The position numbers were made by a program, and so were the translations under genes. DNA of 64,000 nucleotides from Kitasatospora xanthocidica (GTDB taxonomy: Bacteria; Actinomycetota; Actinomycetes; Streptomycetales; Streptomycetaceae): the NCBI RefSeq assembly GCF_014656195.1, contig NZ_BNBY01000034.1, forward strand, positions 1 through 64,000, given 5' to 3'. The notes beneath the pieces were generated by a model. The model saw nothing but the letters and a program-made list of their open reading frames with translations. It had not been told where the DNA came from and made no database searches. This document shows, one piece after another, positions 41,185-50,666 of this stretch (position 1 is its first letter; every line of letters starts with the position of its first letter).

Positions 41185-44100
41185 ATGCCGGGGTTTCTGG
41201 AAGGCGATCCGGGGCGGCACCTGCTGCGGATCCGCGACCTCAACGGGCGGCTGCACGGCTTAGGGTTCGTCGCCGACCCGCAGGGCGCGGTGCTCACCGC
41301 GCACGAGAGCGTGGCCGGACTGGACCGGGTCGTCCTGCACACCCCCGGCGGACAGACCCGGGTGCTCGGCCCGGACGCCGTCCTGCCGCTGCCCGAGCAC
41401 GGGCTCGCGCTGCTGCGCACCGACGCGGTCGGCGGGCTGCCGGTGCCGCCGCTGCCGGTGGCCGCCGTCGGGGCCGGGCACGAGGTGCTGCTGCCCGCGC
41501 TGGCGGGCGAGGACGGGCGGGTGGTCGCGCTGCGCTGCGGGCTGCTCGGGGTCACCGGCGCCGGGTACGGCGGGCACCCGCTGGGCGGGGTGCTGCTGGA
41601 CGTCCCGGTGGTCGGCGGGGTCTCGGTGCCGGCCGGCTCGCCGGTGCTGGACGCCCGCAGCGGCGCCGTGGTGGCGCTGGCCGCGCCCGCCGTCCGGGGG
41701 CCGTGGCACGGCGGGGAGCTGGCGGCGGTGGCGGTCGGTGGTGGGGCCTTGGAGGTCGCCGAGGCGCTGGCGGGGGTGCTGGCGCGCAACGCGGCGGGCG
41801 TGCCCGCGTACGGGCCGGCGCTCAACCTGGCCGGCGTGCTGCGGCTGACCGCCGCCCAGCTGGCGGCCGCCGGGGCCGGGCCCGGGCGGGTGGCCGGGCT
41901 GGCCGCGGACCGGGTGGACCGGCCGGACGGCCTGGCCGGGGACGAGCCGGCCGCGACCGTCAGCGCGCTGGTCGGCGCACCCGGCAGCGGGCGCTCCACC
42001 GAACTGGCCGCGCTGGCCGTCCGCCGCACCGGCGGCGCCCACCCGCTGCCCACCCTTTGGCTGCGCGGCGCCGACCTGCGCGCCGGGGACCGCTCGCTCG
42101 CCGAACCGGTGGAGCGGGCGCTGGCCGCGGCGGCGGCCGAACTGGGCACCCCGGCACCCGCGCCGGAGCCGGTGGCGGCGCTGTGCGCGGCCGCCGGCCG
42201 GCCGCTGCTGGTCGTCCTGGACGGCCCGGAGGAGGCCCCGGCCCGGCTGGACGCGCGCTGGCTGCGCGGCGCCGGGCAGTGGCTGACCGGCTGCGGGGCG
42301 CGGCTGCTGACCGCCTGCGGCGAGGAGCTCTGGGAGCGGCTGGCGGACGAGGACTGGGGCGACGGCGCCGGCGGCCCGCACCGGGCGGAGGAGCCACACC
42401 CGGCCGGGGACCTGAGCAGTGCGCCCACCGTCCGGATGGACGGCGGCCGCCCGGGCGGCCCGAGCCTGGCCGGGCACCGGCTGGGCCCGCTGCCGGCCGA
42501 GGCCGCCGAGCGGGTGCGCCGCCGGTACGGGCTGCCGCCCGGCCGGCCGGCCGCCGCCGAGGACGCCCGGCACCCGCTGGCCGTACGGCTGGCCGGGGAG
42601 CTGTGGGCCGAGGGGCTGCGGGACGAGGGGCCGCGGGACGCGCCGGTGCACCGGGGCGAGCTGTTCGGCGCCTTCCTGGACCTGCGCTGCCTGCGGGTGG
42701 CCCAGCGGTTGGCCGAGGACGGCCGGCCGCGCCGCCCGGGCGCCCACCGCCGGGGCGCCGCCCGGCCCGGCGGCCCGCGCCACGGGCGGGTGCGCCGGCT
42801 CGCGGCGGCGGTGGCGGGCCGGGTCCACGAGGCGGCCCGGCGGATGCTCGGCAGCGAGCCGGGCGGGCTGGACCGGACGGTCTTCGAGGAGCTCTTCCCG
42901 GTCGACGGCGGCTGGGCCACGGCGGTGCTCGCCGAGGGCCTGTTCGTCCCCGCCGGGCCCGGATTCCGGTTCGCCCACGGGGAGTTCGCCGACTGGATGC
43001 AGGGCCTGCACCTGGACCTGGACGCGGCGCTGCGGCTGCTGCTCGGCGAGGCCGCGGACACGCCGCCCGGGTCCGGGGACGGCACCGACGGTCCCCGCCG
43101 GCCCGCCGGGGTGAACCGGGTGCCCCGGCACCGGATCGGCCCGGTCGCCGCCGCGCTGCGCCGGGTCGCCGAGACCTGGGGCGCGCCCGCCCTGGACCCG
43201 TGGCTGCACCGGATCTGGCGCGCGCTGGACCTGCGCCCGCCCGGCAGCGAACCCGCCTGGTGGGCGGCCCGGTTGCTCACCAGCGGGCTGGCCGCCAGCC
43301 CGGACCGGTCCGAACACCGGGCGCTGCTCGACCAGTTGGCCGGTCGGATCGCCGAGCGGGCGGCCGCGACGGGCGGGGCGGCGACGCTCCCGGCCGGGCT
43401 CGGCCGCTTCGGACCGGCGTTCTGGACCGGCCTCGGACTGCCGGCCGAGGCCGAACTAGACCTGCTGCGCCGGCTGGTGCCCGCCGACGGCCCCGGGCAG
43501 CGCTTCCTCGGGACGGTGGCCGAGCGGCTGCGGGCCGACCCGGTCACGGTGTTCCCGCTGCTGTGCGCCTGGTTCGAGGATCCGCGCGGCCTGCCGGGCC
43601 GCCCCGGCAGCACCGTCGCCGACCTCGCCCACGACCTGCTGCACGCCCACCGGCGGCTCGCCCTGGACGAGTTGGCCGACGCCCTGGCCGCGGCCGCGCA
43701 CCCGAGGGCGGACGCGCTGCTCACCGTGCTCGCCGCGGAGGAGCCGTCCGCGCTCTGCCGCGCGGTGGACCGCTGGAGCCACGACCGGCGGCCCGAACGG
43801 CACGTCGCGGCCGCCGTGCACGCGCTGCGGACGGCGCCGTACGCGACCGGGGCTGGCGCCGAACTGCTGCGGTTCACCGCGCTGACCCTGCTCGCCCGCG
43901 AGGACGAACCGGGCCTGCACGGCGCGGCGCTGGCCCTGCTGGTCGGCGACCCGGCGGCCCGGGCCGAGCACCTCCCGGCCGCGCTCGCCCTGCACCGGGC
44001 GGGCGGCGACGCCTTCCTCACCCCGAGCGCGCTCGCCCCGGCCCTGGAGAGCGACCCGGAGCCCGTCCTGGCCGTGCTCGCCGAGCACGTGGCGGCGCCC

Positions 44101-44808
44101 GGCCCGGCCACCGCCGAGACGCTGCGGGTGCTGGCCGACGCCGTCGCGCCGGTGGCCGTACGGCGGGGCGCGGAACTGGCCGCCCGGCTGCTGCGGGCGC
44201 ACCCCGGGCTGGCCGGCCCGGTCGCCGTCGACTACCTGGGCCGCCGGCTGGCGCGCGCCGCGGCCGTCGGCCCGGCCGACCGGCTGGAGCTGCGGGTGGT
44301 GCTCGGCGCCGCGCTGGGCGCCCGGACGGCGGCCGTGCGGCGGCCGTTCGCCGAGGTGCTGTCCGTCCCGGTGGCCGACCCGGCGGCGGACGCGCTCCGC
44401 TGCGAGCTGCTGGACACCCTGCTCGCCGCCGAGACCGACCCGGTGGTGCTGACCGCCGTCGTGGAGCGGCTGGCCGAGCACTGCGCGGCCGAGCGGCCCG
44501 CCCGGGCGCGCGCGGTGCTGGCCAGGACCACGCCCGCGCTGCCGGGCGCCGACGAGCTGCTGGTGCGCTGCGCCGGACGCTCCGCGGCCTTCGCCCGGCT
44601 GCTGGTCCGGTGGCCGCGGGACGTCGCCCCGGCCGCGCCGGACGGCCCCCGGCTGGCCCGGATGCGGGCCCTGGCGGCGGTCGGCCGGGACCCGCAGTAC
44701 GCCGCCGCGGAGGCGGAACGGACCGCGCCCGACCGGCCCGTACGGCAGCCGGTGCGCTCAACCCGCATTCCGGTGCCTGAGCCGGGGCAGGCGCATGGCA
44801 CGCTATAG
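41185..44808 (+). CDS. Large protein with degenerate trypsin-like domain and P-loop NTPase-like domain
   Basis: Product of 1207 residues. Residues about 15-190 follow the trypsin-like fold (GFVADPQGAVLTAHESV, PAGSPVLDARSGAVVAL): His40 and Ser152 fit the catalytic positions, but the usual Asp is Gly73 (HGLALLR) and GNSGGP is PAGSP. A P-loop NTPase-like domain follows, with GAPGSGRST at 264-272 (Arg270 in place of Lys) and Walker-B-like LLVVLDG near 335-341. The remaining 750 residues are Ala/Leu/Arg-rich helical repeats resembling HEAT/TPR-type scaffolds. It may be a STAND-like signalling protein. GAGGGGG lies 6 nt before ATG41185. It sits between truB and ribF as in S. coelicolor. Confidence 0.78.
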   Translation: MPGFLEGDPGRHLLRIRDLNGRLHGLGFVADPQGAVLTAHESVAGLDRVVLHTPGGQTRVLGPDAVLPLPEHGLALLRTDAVGGLPVPPLPVAAVGAGHEVLLPALAGEDGRVVALRCGLLGVTGAGYGGHPLGGVLLDVPVVGGVSVPAGSPVLDARSGAVVALAAPAVRGPWHGGELAAVAVGGGALEVAEALAGVLARNAAGVPAYGPALNLAGVLRLTAAQLAAAGAGPGRVAGLAADRVDRPDGLAGDEPAATVSALVGAPGSGRSTELAALAVRRTGGAHPLPTLWLRGADLRAGDRSLAEPVERALAAAAAELGTPAPAPEPVAALCAAAGRPLLVVLDGPEEAPARLDARWLRGAGQWLTGCGARLLTACGEELWERLADEDWGDGAGGPHRAEEPHPAGDLSSAPTVRMDGGRPGGPSLAGHRLGPLPAEAAERVRRRYGLPPGRPAAAEDARHPLAVRLAGELWAEGLRDEGPRDAPVHRGELFGAFLDLRCLRVAQRLAEDGRPRRPGAHRRGAARPGGPRHGRVRRLAAAVAGRVHEAARRMLGSEPGGLDRTVFEELFPVDGGWATAVLAEGLFVPAGPGFRFAHGEFADWMQGLHLDLDAALRLLLGEAADTPPGSGDGTDGPRRPAGVNRVPRHRIGPVAAALRRVAETWGAPALDPWLHRIWRALDLRPPGSEPAWWAARLLTSGLAASPDRSEHRALLDQLAGRIAERAAATGGAATLPAGLGRFGPAFWTGLGLPAEAELDLLRRLVPADGPGQRFLGTVAERLRADPVTVFPLLCAWFEDPRGLPGRPGSTVADLAHDLLHAHRRLALDELADALAAAAHPRADALLTVLAAEEPSALCRAVDRWSHDRRPERHVAAAVHALRTAPYATGAGAELLRFTALTLLAREDEPGLHGAALALLVGDPAARAEHLPAALALHRAGGDAFLTPSALAPALESDPEPVLAVLAEHVAAPGPATAETLRVLADAVAPVAVRRGAELAARLLRAHPGLAGPVAVDYLGRRLARAAAVGPADRLELRVVLGAALGARTAAVRRPFAEVLSVPVADPAADALRCELLDTLLAAETDPVVLTAVVERLAEHCAAERPARARAVLARTTPALPGADELLVRCAGRSAAFARLLVRWPRDVAPAAPDGPRLARMRALAAVGRDPQYAAAEAERTAPDRPVRQPVRSTRIPVPEPGQAHGTL

Positions 44809-44873
44809 GGGTTCGGGTTTTGAGCGTTTGAGCGTACAGAGGGTACGCGCCGTACGGAACAAGGAGCGGTCAG

Positions 44874-45818
44874 GTGCAGCGCTGGCGTGGCCTGGAGGAG
44901 ATCCCCGGTGACTGGGGACGCAGCGTCGTCACCATCGGCTCGTTCGACGGGGTGCACCGCGGGCATCAGCTGATCATCGGGCAGGCGGTCGAGCGCGCCC
45001 GCGAGCTCGGCCTCCCGTCGGTCGTGGTGACCTTCGACCCGCACCCGCGCGAGGTGATCCGCCCGGGCAGCCACCCGCCGCTGCTCGCGCCGCACCCGCG
45101 GCGGGCCGAGCTGATCGCCGAGCTCGGCGTGGACGCGGTCCTGGTGCTGCCGTTCACCACGGAGTTCTCGCAGGAGTCCCCGGAGACCTTCGTCCGGCAG
45201 GTCCTGGTGGACGCGCTGCGCGCGCGGGTCGTCATCGAGGGCCCCAACTTCCGCTTCGGGCACCGGGCGGCCGGGGACGTCGCGCTGCTCACCGAGCTCG
45301 GCGGGGCGGACGACTTCGAGGTCGAGGTGGTCGACCTGCAGGTGTGCGGCACGGCGGGGGACGGCGAGCCGTTCTCCTCCAGCCTGACCCGTCGGCTGGT
45401 CGAGGCCGGGGACATGGCCGGCGCCAACGAGGTGCTGGGCCGCCCGCACCGGGTCGAGGGCGAGGTGGTGCGCGGCGCGCAGCGCGGCCGCGAGCTGGGC
45501 TTCCCGACCGCCAACGTCGAGACCGTGCCGCACAGCGCCGTCCCGGCCGACGGCGTGTACGCGGGCTGGCTGACCGCCGACGGCGAGCGGATGCCGGCGG
45601 CGATCTCGGTCGGCACCAACCCGACCTTCGACGGCACCGCCCGCACCGTGGAGGCGTACGCCATCGACCGGGTCGGCCTGGACCTGTACGGGCTGCACGT
45701 CGCGGTGGACTTCCTGGCCTACCTGCGCGGGATGGAGAAGTTCGACTCCATCGACGCGCTGCTGGACCGGATGGCCGACGACGTCAAGCGCGCCCGCGAG
45801 CTGACCGACGGGCTCTGA
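44874..45818 (+). CDS. ribF: Bifunctional riboflavin kinase / FAD synthetase
   Basis: Product of 314 residues. The N-terminal FMN adenylyltransferase domain has TIGSFDGVHRGHQLI and TFDPHPREV; the C-terminal kinase domain has GRELGFPTANV, GVYAGWL and SVGTNPTFDGTARTVEAY. It makes FMN then FAD from riboflavin. GTG44874 has AAGGAG 7 nt upstream. Upstream lie two adjacent TTTGAGCG copies, the first giving TTGAGC with TACGCG 18 nt later, a plausible promoter. No FMN riboswitch is visible. Confidence 0.95.
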   Translation: MQRWRGLEEIPGDWGRSVVTIGSFDGVHRGHQLIIGQAVERARELGLPSVVVTFDPHPREVIRPGSHPPLLAPHPRRAELIAELGVDAVLVLPFTTEFSQESPETFVRQVLVDALRARVVIEGPNFRFGHRAAGDVALLTELGGADDFEVEVVDLQVCGTAGDGEPFSSSLTRRLVEAGDMAGANEVLGRPHRVEGEVVRGAQRGRELGFPTANVETVPHSAVPADGVYAGWLTADGERMPAAISVGTNPTFDGTARTVEAYAIDRVGLDLYGLHVAVDFLAYLRGMEKFDSIDALLDRMADDVKRARELTDGL

Positions 45819-45841
45819 TCGGGGCCCGCCCCGAGAACGCC

Positions 45842-45877
45842 GGAAGGGCCCGCCGACCTGTGTCGGCGGGCCCTTCC
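45842..45877. terminator. Bidirectional terminator of ribF and the MinD-like gene
   Basis: Perfect 16-bp stem GGAAGGGCCCGCCGAC / GTCGGCGGGCCCTTCC with a CTGT loop, in the 87-bp convergent gap. Confidence 0.93.
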
Positions 45878-45905
45878 CGTGCTCTCACCGGCTCTCACCG
45901 GCTCG

Positions 45906-48191
45906 TCACCGCGGGGGCGCCTGCGGCGGGTAGCCGTAGCCGGGCGGCGGGGGCTGGTAGCCGTCCGGCTCGGCGGGCGGGGCGGGCACCGGCGGCTGGC
46001 CCTGGGCGCCCGGGTAGCCGTAGCCGGGCTGCTGCGGGGCGCCCTGCTGCGGCGGCCAGGGCTGCTGCTGCGGGTAGCCGTACCCGGCCGGGGGCGGCGG
46101 GGTCTGGCCGGGCTGCGGCGCCCACGGCGCTCCCGGGGCGGGCTGCGGGGCCTGCGCCTGGCCCGGGTAGGGCTGCGGCTGCGGGGCCGGCTGCTGCTGC
46201 CAGGAGGCCTGCTGGGCGGCGGCCTGCTGGGCCCGGGCGATGTCCTCGCCGACCAGGGTGGCCAGCTCGAAGTACGCCTCGCGGACCTTGGGCCGCATCA
46301 TGTCGAGGTTGACCTCGGCGCCGGCCGCCAGGCTCTCGTCGAAGGGCACCACGACCACGCCGCGGCAGCGGGTCTGGAAGTGCGCGACGATGTCCTCGAC
46401 CTTGATCATCTTGCTGGTCTCGCGCACCCCGGAGACCACCGTGATGCTGCGCTGCACCAGGTCGGCGTAGCCGTGCGCGGAGAGCCAGTCCAGGGTGGTC
46501 GAGGCGCTGGAGGCGCCGTCCACGCTGGGGGTGGAGACGATGATCAGCTGGTCGGCCAGGTCCAGCACCCCGCGCATGGCGCTGTAGAGCAGGCCGGTGC
46601 CGGAGTCGGTCAGGATGATCGGGTACTGGCGGCCCAGCACGTCGATGACCTGGCGGTAGTCCGAGTCGTTGAACGTGGTGGACACCGCCGGGTCGACGTC
46701 GTTCGCCAGGATCTCCAGGCCCGAGTTCAGGTCCTGCGAGGTGAACTGACGGATGTCCATGTAGCTGCGCAGGTGCGGGATGGCCGTCACCAGGTCGCGG
46801 ATGGTCGCGCCGGTCTGGCGCTTGACCCGGCGGCCCAGGGTGCCGGCGTCCGGGTTGGCGTCGATCGCGATCACCTTGTCCTGGCGCTCGCTGGCCAGGG
46901 TCGCGCCGAGCGCGGTGGTGGTCGTGGTCTTGCCGACCCCGCCCTTGAGGCTGATCACGGCGATCCGGTAGCAGCTCAGCACCGGGGTGCGGATGATCTC
47001 CAGCTTGCGGGACTTCTCGGCCGCCGCGGCCTTGCCGCCGAACTGGAACCGCGGCTGCTGGCGCTGCTGCTTGGGCTGGCTGCGCAGCAGCCGGTCCGAG
47101 GACAGCTCGACGGCCGCGGTGTAGCCGAGCGGCGCGCCGTGCGCGGTCTGCTGCGGGGCGGCGGCCTGCTGGAACGCGGCGGGCTGCGGGGCCGGCTGCT
47201 GCTGCCAGGGCTGCGCGGGGGCGGGCTGCTGCGCCTGCTGCGGCTGGGCGGGCTGGCCCGGCTGCGGCTGGCCGGGCTGGGGCTGGGCCGGCGGCGGGTA
47301 GGCGGCGGGCTGCGGCCAGCCGCCCTGGCGCGGGTCCATCGGGCCGGGCTGCGGGACCGGCGCGGGCCGCGGCTGCGGCTGCGCGGCGACGGGCGGCTGC
47401 TGGGCCGGGGTCGCCGCCTGCTGGGCCGCCCACGCGGCCTGCGGGTCCCAGGCGGCCGGCTGGTCCTGAGGGTTCTGGGGGTGCTGCGGGCTCAGCGGAT
47501 GCTGCGGCGGGACCGGCTGGGCGGGCGGCTGCGCGTAGGACTGCGGCGGGGCGGGCGGCCCGGGCTGCGGCGCCACCGGGGCAGCCGGGTACGGCTGGGG
47601 CGCGGGCGGCTGCGCCAGGGCCTCGGCCGTCGGCCAGGCCGCGGCGGCGGGCTGCGGCTGCTCGGCGGTGGGGGAGGGCACCGGGGGCACGGGGGGCACG
47701 GGGGCCGCCACCGGGAACGGGACGTGCTGGGCCTCGGCCTGGACGGGCGGCGCCGGCGGCACCGGTGCCACGGGGGCCGGGGCGGGCACCGCCTCTGCCT
47801 GCGGCACGGGGACAGGGACAGGGGCCGGGCCGGGAAGCGGCGCGGGGGCAGGGGCCGGAGCGGCCAGCGGAGGCTGGGCCTGCTGCGGGACCGGAGCCTG
47901 AGCCTGCGCCACCTGAACCGGGACAGCCGGGGCCACCGGAGGCACCGCCGCCGCGACGGGCGCGGGCGCGGCGGGCTGCGCGTCGGCGAGCTGCGCGTCG
48001 GCAGGCCCGGCGGGCGCGCCCACCGGAGCCGCTGCCGGAGCCGCTGCCGAAGCCTGCGGAGCCGCCGAAGCCGCCGGCGTCTCCGTCTGCACGTACCAGG
48101 ACGGGGGAGTGTAGTCAGGCGCGTCCGACCAGTCGTCGTCGTCCTCCGCCGCGTTGTCGCCGACGTAGACGCCGTCCCGATCGCTGCTCAC
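45906..48191 (-). CDS. MinD/ParA-like ATPase with Pro/Gln-rich N-terminus (ESX-associated, EspI-like)
   Basis: Product of 761 residues. About 370 N-terminal residues are rich in Pro, Ala and Gln with an acidic start (AAEDDDDWSDAPDY). The ATPase has KGGVGKTTT with Lys416, VIAIDANPDAGTLG, and ILTDSGTG; a Gln/Pro/Tyr-rich tail ends the protein. This plan matches EspI-type proteins of mycobacterial ESX loci, which modulate secretion, for instance with ATP level. It lies at the edge of the ESX locus and has its own promoter at 48246. It converges with ribF. Confidence 0.88.
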   Translation of the reverse strand: MSSDRDGVYVGDNAAEDDDDWSDAPDYTPPSWYVQTETPAASAAPQASAAAPAAAPVGAPAGPADAQLADAQPAAPAPVAAAVPPVAPAVPVQVAQAQAPVPQQAQPPLAAPAPAPAPLPGPAPVPVPVPQAEAVPAPAPVAPVPPAPPVQAEAQHVPFPVAAPVPPVPPVPSPTAEQPQPAAAAWPTAEALAQPPAPQPYPAAPVAPQPGPPAPPQSYAQPPAQPVPPQHPLSPQHPQNPQDQPAAWDPQAAWAAQQAATPAQQPPVAAQPQPRPAPVPQPGPMDPRQGGWPQPAAYPPPAQPQPGQPQPGQPAQPQQAQQPAPAQPWQQQPAPQPAAFQQAAAPQQTAHGAPLGYTAAVELSSDRLLRSQPKQQRQQPRFQFGGKAAAAEKSRKLEIIRTPVLSCYRIAVISLKGGVGKTTTTTALGATLASERQDKVIAIDANPDAGTLGRRVKRQTGATIRDLVTAIPHLRSYMDIRQFTSQDLNSGLEILANDVDPAVSTTFNDSDYRQVIDVLGRQYPIILTDSGTGLLYSAMRGVLDLADQLIIVSTPSVDGASSASTTLDWLSAHGYADLVQRSITVVSGVRETSKMIKVEDIVAHFQTRCRGVVVVPFDESLAAGAEVNLDMMRPKVREAYFELATLVGEDIARAQQAAAQQASWQQQPAPQPQPYPGQAQAPQPAPGAPWAPQPGQTPPPPAGYGYPQQQPWPPQQGAPQQPGYGYPGAQGQPPVPAPPAEPDGYQPPPPGYGYPPQAPPR

Positions 48192-48245
48192 TCTGGCTCC
48201 CTCGTGTTCGCCGCCGCTTGTTCAGCGGTGCCGTTGCCGCATCCC

Positions 48246-48275
48246 AGACTAGGCCGTACGGCAACCCCTGTTGAA
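48246..48275 (-). promoter_or_regulatory. Promoter of the MinD-like gene
   Basis: On the minus strand TTCAAC and TAGTCT are separated by 18 nt, about 55 nt before the ATG. The -10 fits the TAGNNT form. Confidence 0.55.
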
Positions 48276-48348
48276 GGCGGCTTCGGTTCCGCGGCGGCCC
48301 GCCGGGTGCGGCGAGCCGCCGCTCGGACCGTCCGCCCGGACCGTCCGG

Positions 48349-49116
48349 TCAGTCCATCCGGCGCGGGCCGCCGAGGACCTGCTGCTCGGCCTGTCCGGCC
48401 ACCGTCCGTACGTACTGGCGCCGCACCCGGGTCGCCCACAGGGTGAGGTCGTCGCCGAGGGTGGGCAGGGTGGCCACGTCCTCCGGCGGGAGCGACAGCA
48501 CCCGGCCGGTCAGCTCCGCCTCCTGGGGGGAGATCCGCTGCACGCCGACCAGGTCGGCCGCGTTGAGCACCCGGGCGGCGTTCGGGCCCAGGTACGGGAG
48601 CAGCGTCAGGGTGGTCTGCCAGGGCGCGGCGGAGAGCCGACTGCGCGGCGGGCGGGCGCCGAGGTCGCGCACCACCAGGACCGGCGAGGCGACCGAGGCG
48701 CCCTGCGGGCCGAGCCGGCCGACCTGGTGGACCGTCACGCACGGCTGGCCGCCGCCGGCGGCCTGGGCCATCGGGCCCCACAGCTGTCCGCGGGCGGTCT
48801 CCACCACGACCCGGGCGCCGATCGCGGCCGCCCGCAGCGCGATGACCTGGGCCGTCCACATGCCGCCGACCAGCACCAGGTCGTACGCGCTGGGGCGGAA
48901 GAGGCCGAGCACCGCGGGCAGTCCCTGCGGGTCGACGCCGATGACCACGCCGTCGTCGCCGACCGGGAAGGCCAGCGCGGCGAGGTCGGCCGGTTCGAGG
49001 ACGTGCTTCTCCCGGCGCGGGCCGCGCAGGCCGAAGCCGGGCAGGATCCGCGGCCGGGTCCGGCGCTGTTCGGCGCCGGGCTGCGGGCCGAGGGCGGGAT
49101 AGCTCTGGTACGCCAT
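48349..49116 (-). CDS. ESX-associated protein of unknown function
   Basis: Product of 255 residues that I cannot assign to a named family. It begins with a polar Pro/Arg segment, then alternates beta-rich stretches (VVIGVDPQGLPAVLGLF, DLVLVGGMWTAQVIALRAA, ARVVVETARGQLWGPMAQAA). There is no P-loop, membrane segment or signal peptide. The 3' half ends VRRQYVRTVAGQAEQQV. Its ATG overlaps the eccE stop codon (TGATG), so it is translated with EccE and probably acts at or near the secretion machine. It is likely a cytoplasmic accessory or chaperone-like factor. Also conserved, as I recall, in other streptomycete ESX loci. Confidence 0.78.
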   Translation of the reverse strand: MAYQSYPALGPQPGAEQRRTRPRILPGFGLRGPRREKHVLEPADLAALAFPVGDDGVVIGVDPQGLPAVLGLFRPSAYDLVLVGGMWTAQVIALRAAAIGARVVVETARGQLWGPMAQAAGGGQPCVTVHQVGRLGPQGASVASPVLVVRDLGARPPRSRLSAAPWQTTLTLLPYLGPNAARVLNAADLVGVQRISPQEAELTGRVLSLPPEDVATLPTLGDDLTLWATRVRRQYVRTVAGQAEQQVLGGPRRMD

Positions 49117-50522
49117 CAGGACGTTCCTCCCAGCGGCAGGGTGGCGAGCATGCCGGGGGCCTGCTCCAGGTCGAGCCGGACGAGGCCGAGGCCGGCGCTC
49201 TGCGCCCGGGTCTCCACCTGGCGGCCGACCTGGCCGACCTCGCTCTCGCTGCGCCCGGTCACCCGCAGGTGGCCGCTGACGGTCACCGAGTCGCCGGTGC
49301 CGTGCCCGGCGGTCAGGCTGAAGGTGCTGGCCAGGGCCGGGGAGCCGGTGATCAGGTTGACCAGGTCCGGGGCGGCGATCCGGCCGGGGGCGCCGCCGGG
49401 GCGGCTCAGCTGGGGCCAGCGGGAGATCCAGTAGGTGCTGTGCCAGCGGTCGTCGATCCGCCAGAACCGGTTGCCCTCCTGGGTGCGGCGGGTGGTGCCG
49501 CCGCCGCTGCCGGTGCCCTGGCGGCCGGCCACCGCGATCGGGTTGGCGCAGGCGGAGATGGCCAGGGCGGCGATCAGTTCGCGCTCGTCCAGCACGGTCG
49601 CGTTGAACCCGGCGCTGTTGAGCCGTCCGGCCAACTGGTCGGTCACCCGCTGCAGCGCCTTGCGGGCGCCCTCCTCACCGCCGCCGCGGGCCCGGACGGC
49701 GGTCGCCGCGCGCTCCGGGTCGAGCTTGAGGGCGACCCAGGTCAGCCGCAGCCCGGGGGTGGAGGTGCCGTCCGGCAGCTCGCGGTAGGCGCGGGCGGCC
49801 AGCGACTGCTCGGGCAGGTGCGGGGCCGGGGCGGGCTGGGTGTGCTGGACCAGCTGCACCGACTCCAGGGTGATGTCGTCCACCGTGAGCGCCGAGCAGA
49901 CGACGTCCAGCGGCAGCGGCAGCGCGGTGCGCACCGGGCGCAGCGGCTGGTCCTTGGCCTGGACGAGCAGCAGCGAGGTGAGGAAGGTGCCGTCGCCGAC
50001 CATGCCGGTCTCCCGGCGGACCGGCCGGCCGCCGAACTCGGCCTCGGTGGCGTGGGTGCAGGTGCGCAGCCCCGGTTCGAGCTCCAGCGCGGGTGCCAGC
50101 GCCGGGTCGGTGCCGGCCGGCGGCAGCAGCGTACGGGCCTGCTTGCGGCGGGACTTGAGGGCGGAGCGCACCCGCAGCAGCTCGGGGACGGTCCGGCCGC
50201 GCACGGGCACGACGGCGAGGACGACCAGCACCAGCGCGACCGCGCCGAAGCCGGCCGCGACCGGGCGGCTGATCGTCCAGCCGACCGCGACCAGCGCCGC
50301 CGCGACCTCGATCAGCACGAGCTGTTGGAGCTTCAACCGGCCGCCGAGCAGTCCGGGCCGGGGGTTGACGCGCACCTGGACGGCGCCGCCGCGGCCCTGG
50401 CTGCTCGGCGGCGGGACGGGCCCCGGCTCGGCGGCGGGGCCGCCGTGCTGAGCCCGGCCGGACCGGCGCGGCCTCCCGGCACCCGTGGTGCGGCGGCGTC
50501 CTGGAGCGGTCTGGCTTGGCAT
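49116..50522 (-). CDS. eccE: Type VII secretion protein EccE
   Basis: Product of 468 residues. A disordered Arg/Gly/Pro N-terminus is followed by two membrane segments (about 68-86 and 90-108: LVLIEVAAALVAVGW, GAVALVLVVLAVVPV) and a mostly soluble EccE domain. LLRVRSALKSRRKQ follows the membrane pair, and ERELIAALAISACAN, NRFWRIDDRWHSTYWISRWP are family-like. EccE is the outermost membrane subunit of the ESX core complex. Divergent from eccB by 186 bp; coupled to the gene at 48349. Confidence 0.87.
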   Translation of the reverse strand: MPSQTAPGRRRTTGAGRPRRSGRAQHGGPAAEPGPVPPPSSQGRGGAVQVRVNPRPGLLGGRLKLQQLVLIEVAAALVAVGWTISRPVAAGFGAVALVLVVLAVVPVRGRTVPELLRVRSALKSRRKQARTLLPPAGTDPALAPALELEPGLRTCTHATEAEFGGRPVRRETGMVGDGTFLTSLLLVQAKDQPLRPVRTALPLPLDVVCSALTVDDITLESVQLVQHTQPAPAPHLPEQSLAARAYRELPDGTSTPGLRLTWVALKLDPERAATAVRARGGGEEGARKALQRVTDQLAGRLNSAGFNATVLDERELIAALAISACANPIAVAGRQGTGSGGGTTRRTQEGNRFWRIDDRWHSTYWISRWPQLSRPGGAPGRIAAPDLVNLITGSPALASTFSLTAGHGTGDSVTVSGHLRVTGRSESEVGQVGRQVETRAQSAGLGLVRLDLEQAPGMLATLPLGGTS

Positions 50523-50666
50523 CCCCCGATGGCCCTCTCTTGATCCGTTGTCGCGGCCCGGCTGGCTGGTTCGCGGACCGTACCCGTACCGTACTCACCG
50601 TCTGCTGCCGCATCGTAGAGGGTTCGTGCCGGTTCGCGCCCGGCGGGTGGACCAGGGGCAGGTCGG

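Noticed and set aside
44809..44873. An FMN riboswitch ahead of ribF.
   Set aside because: The gap is only 65 nt and shows none of the conserved RFN helices.
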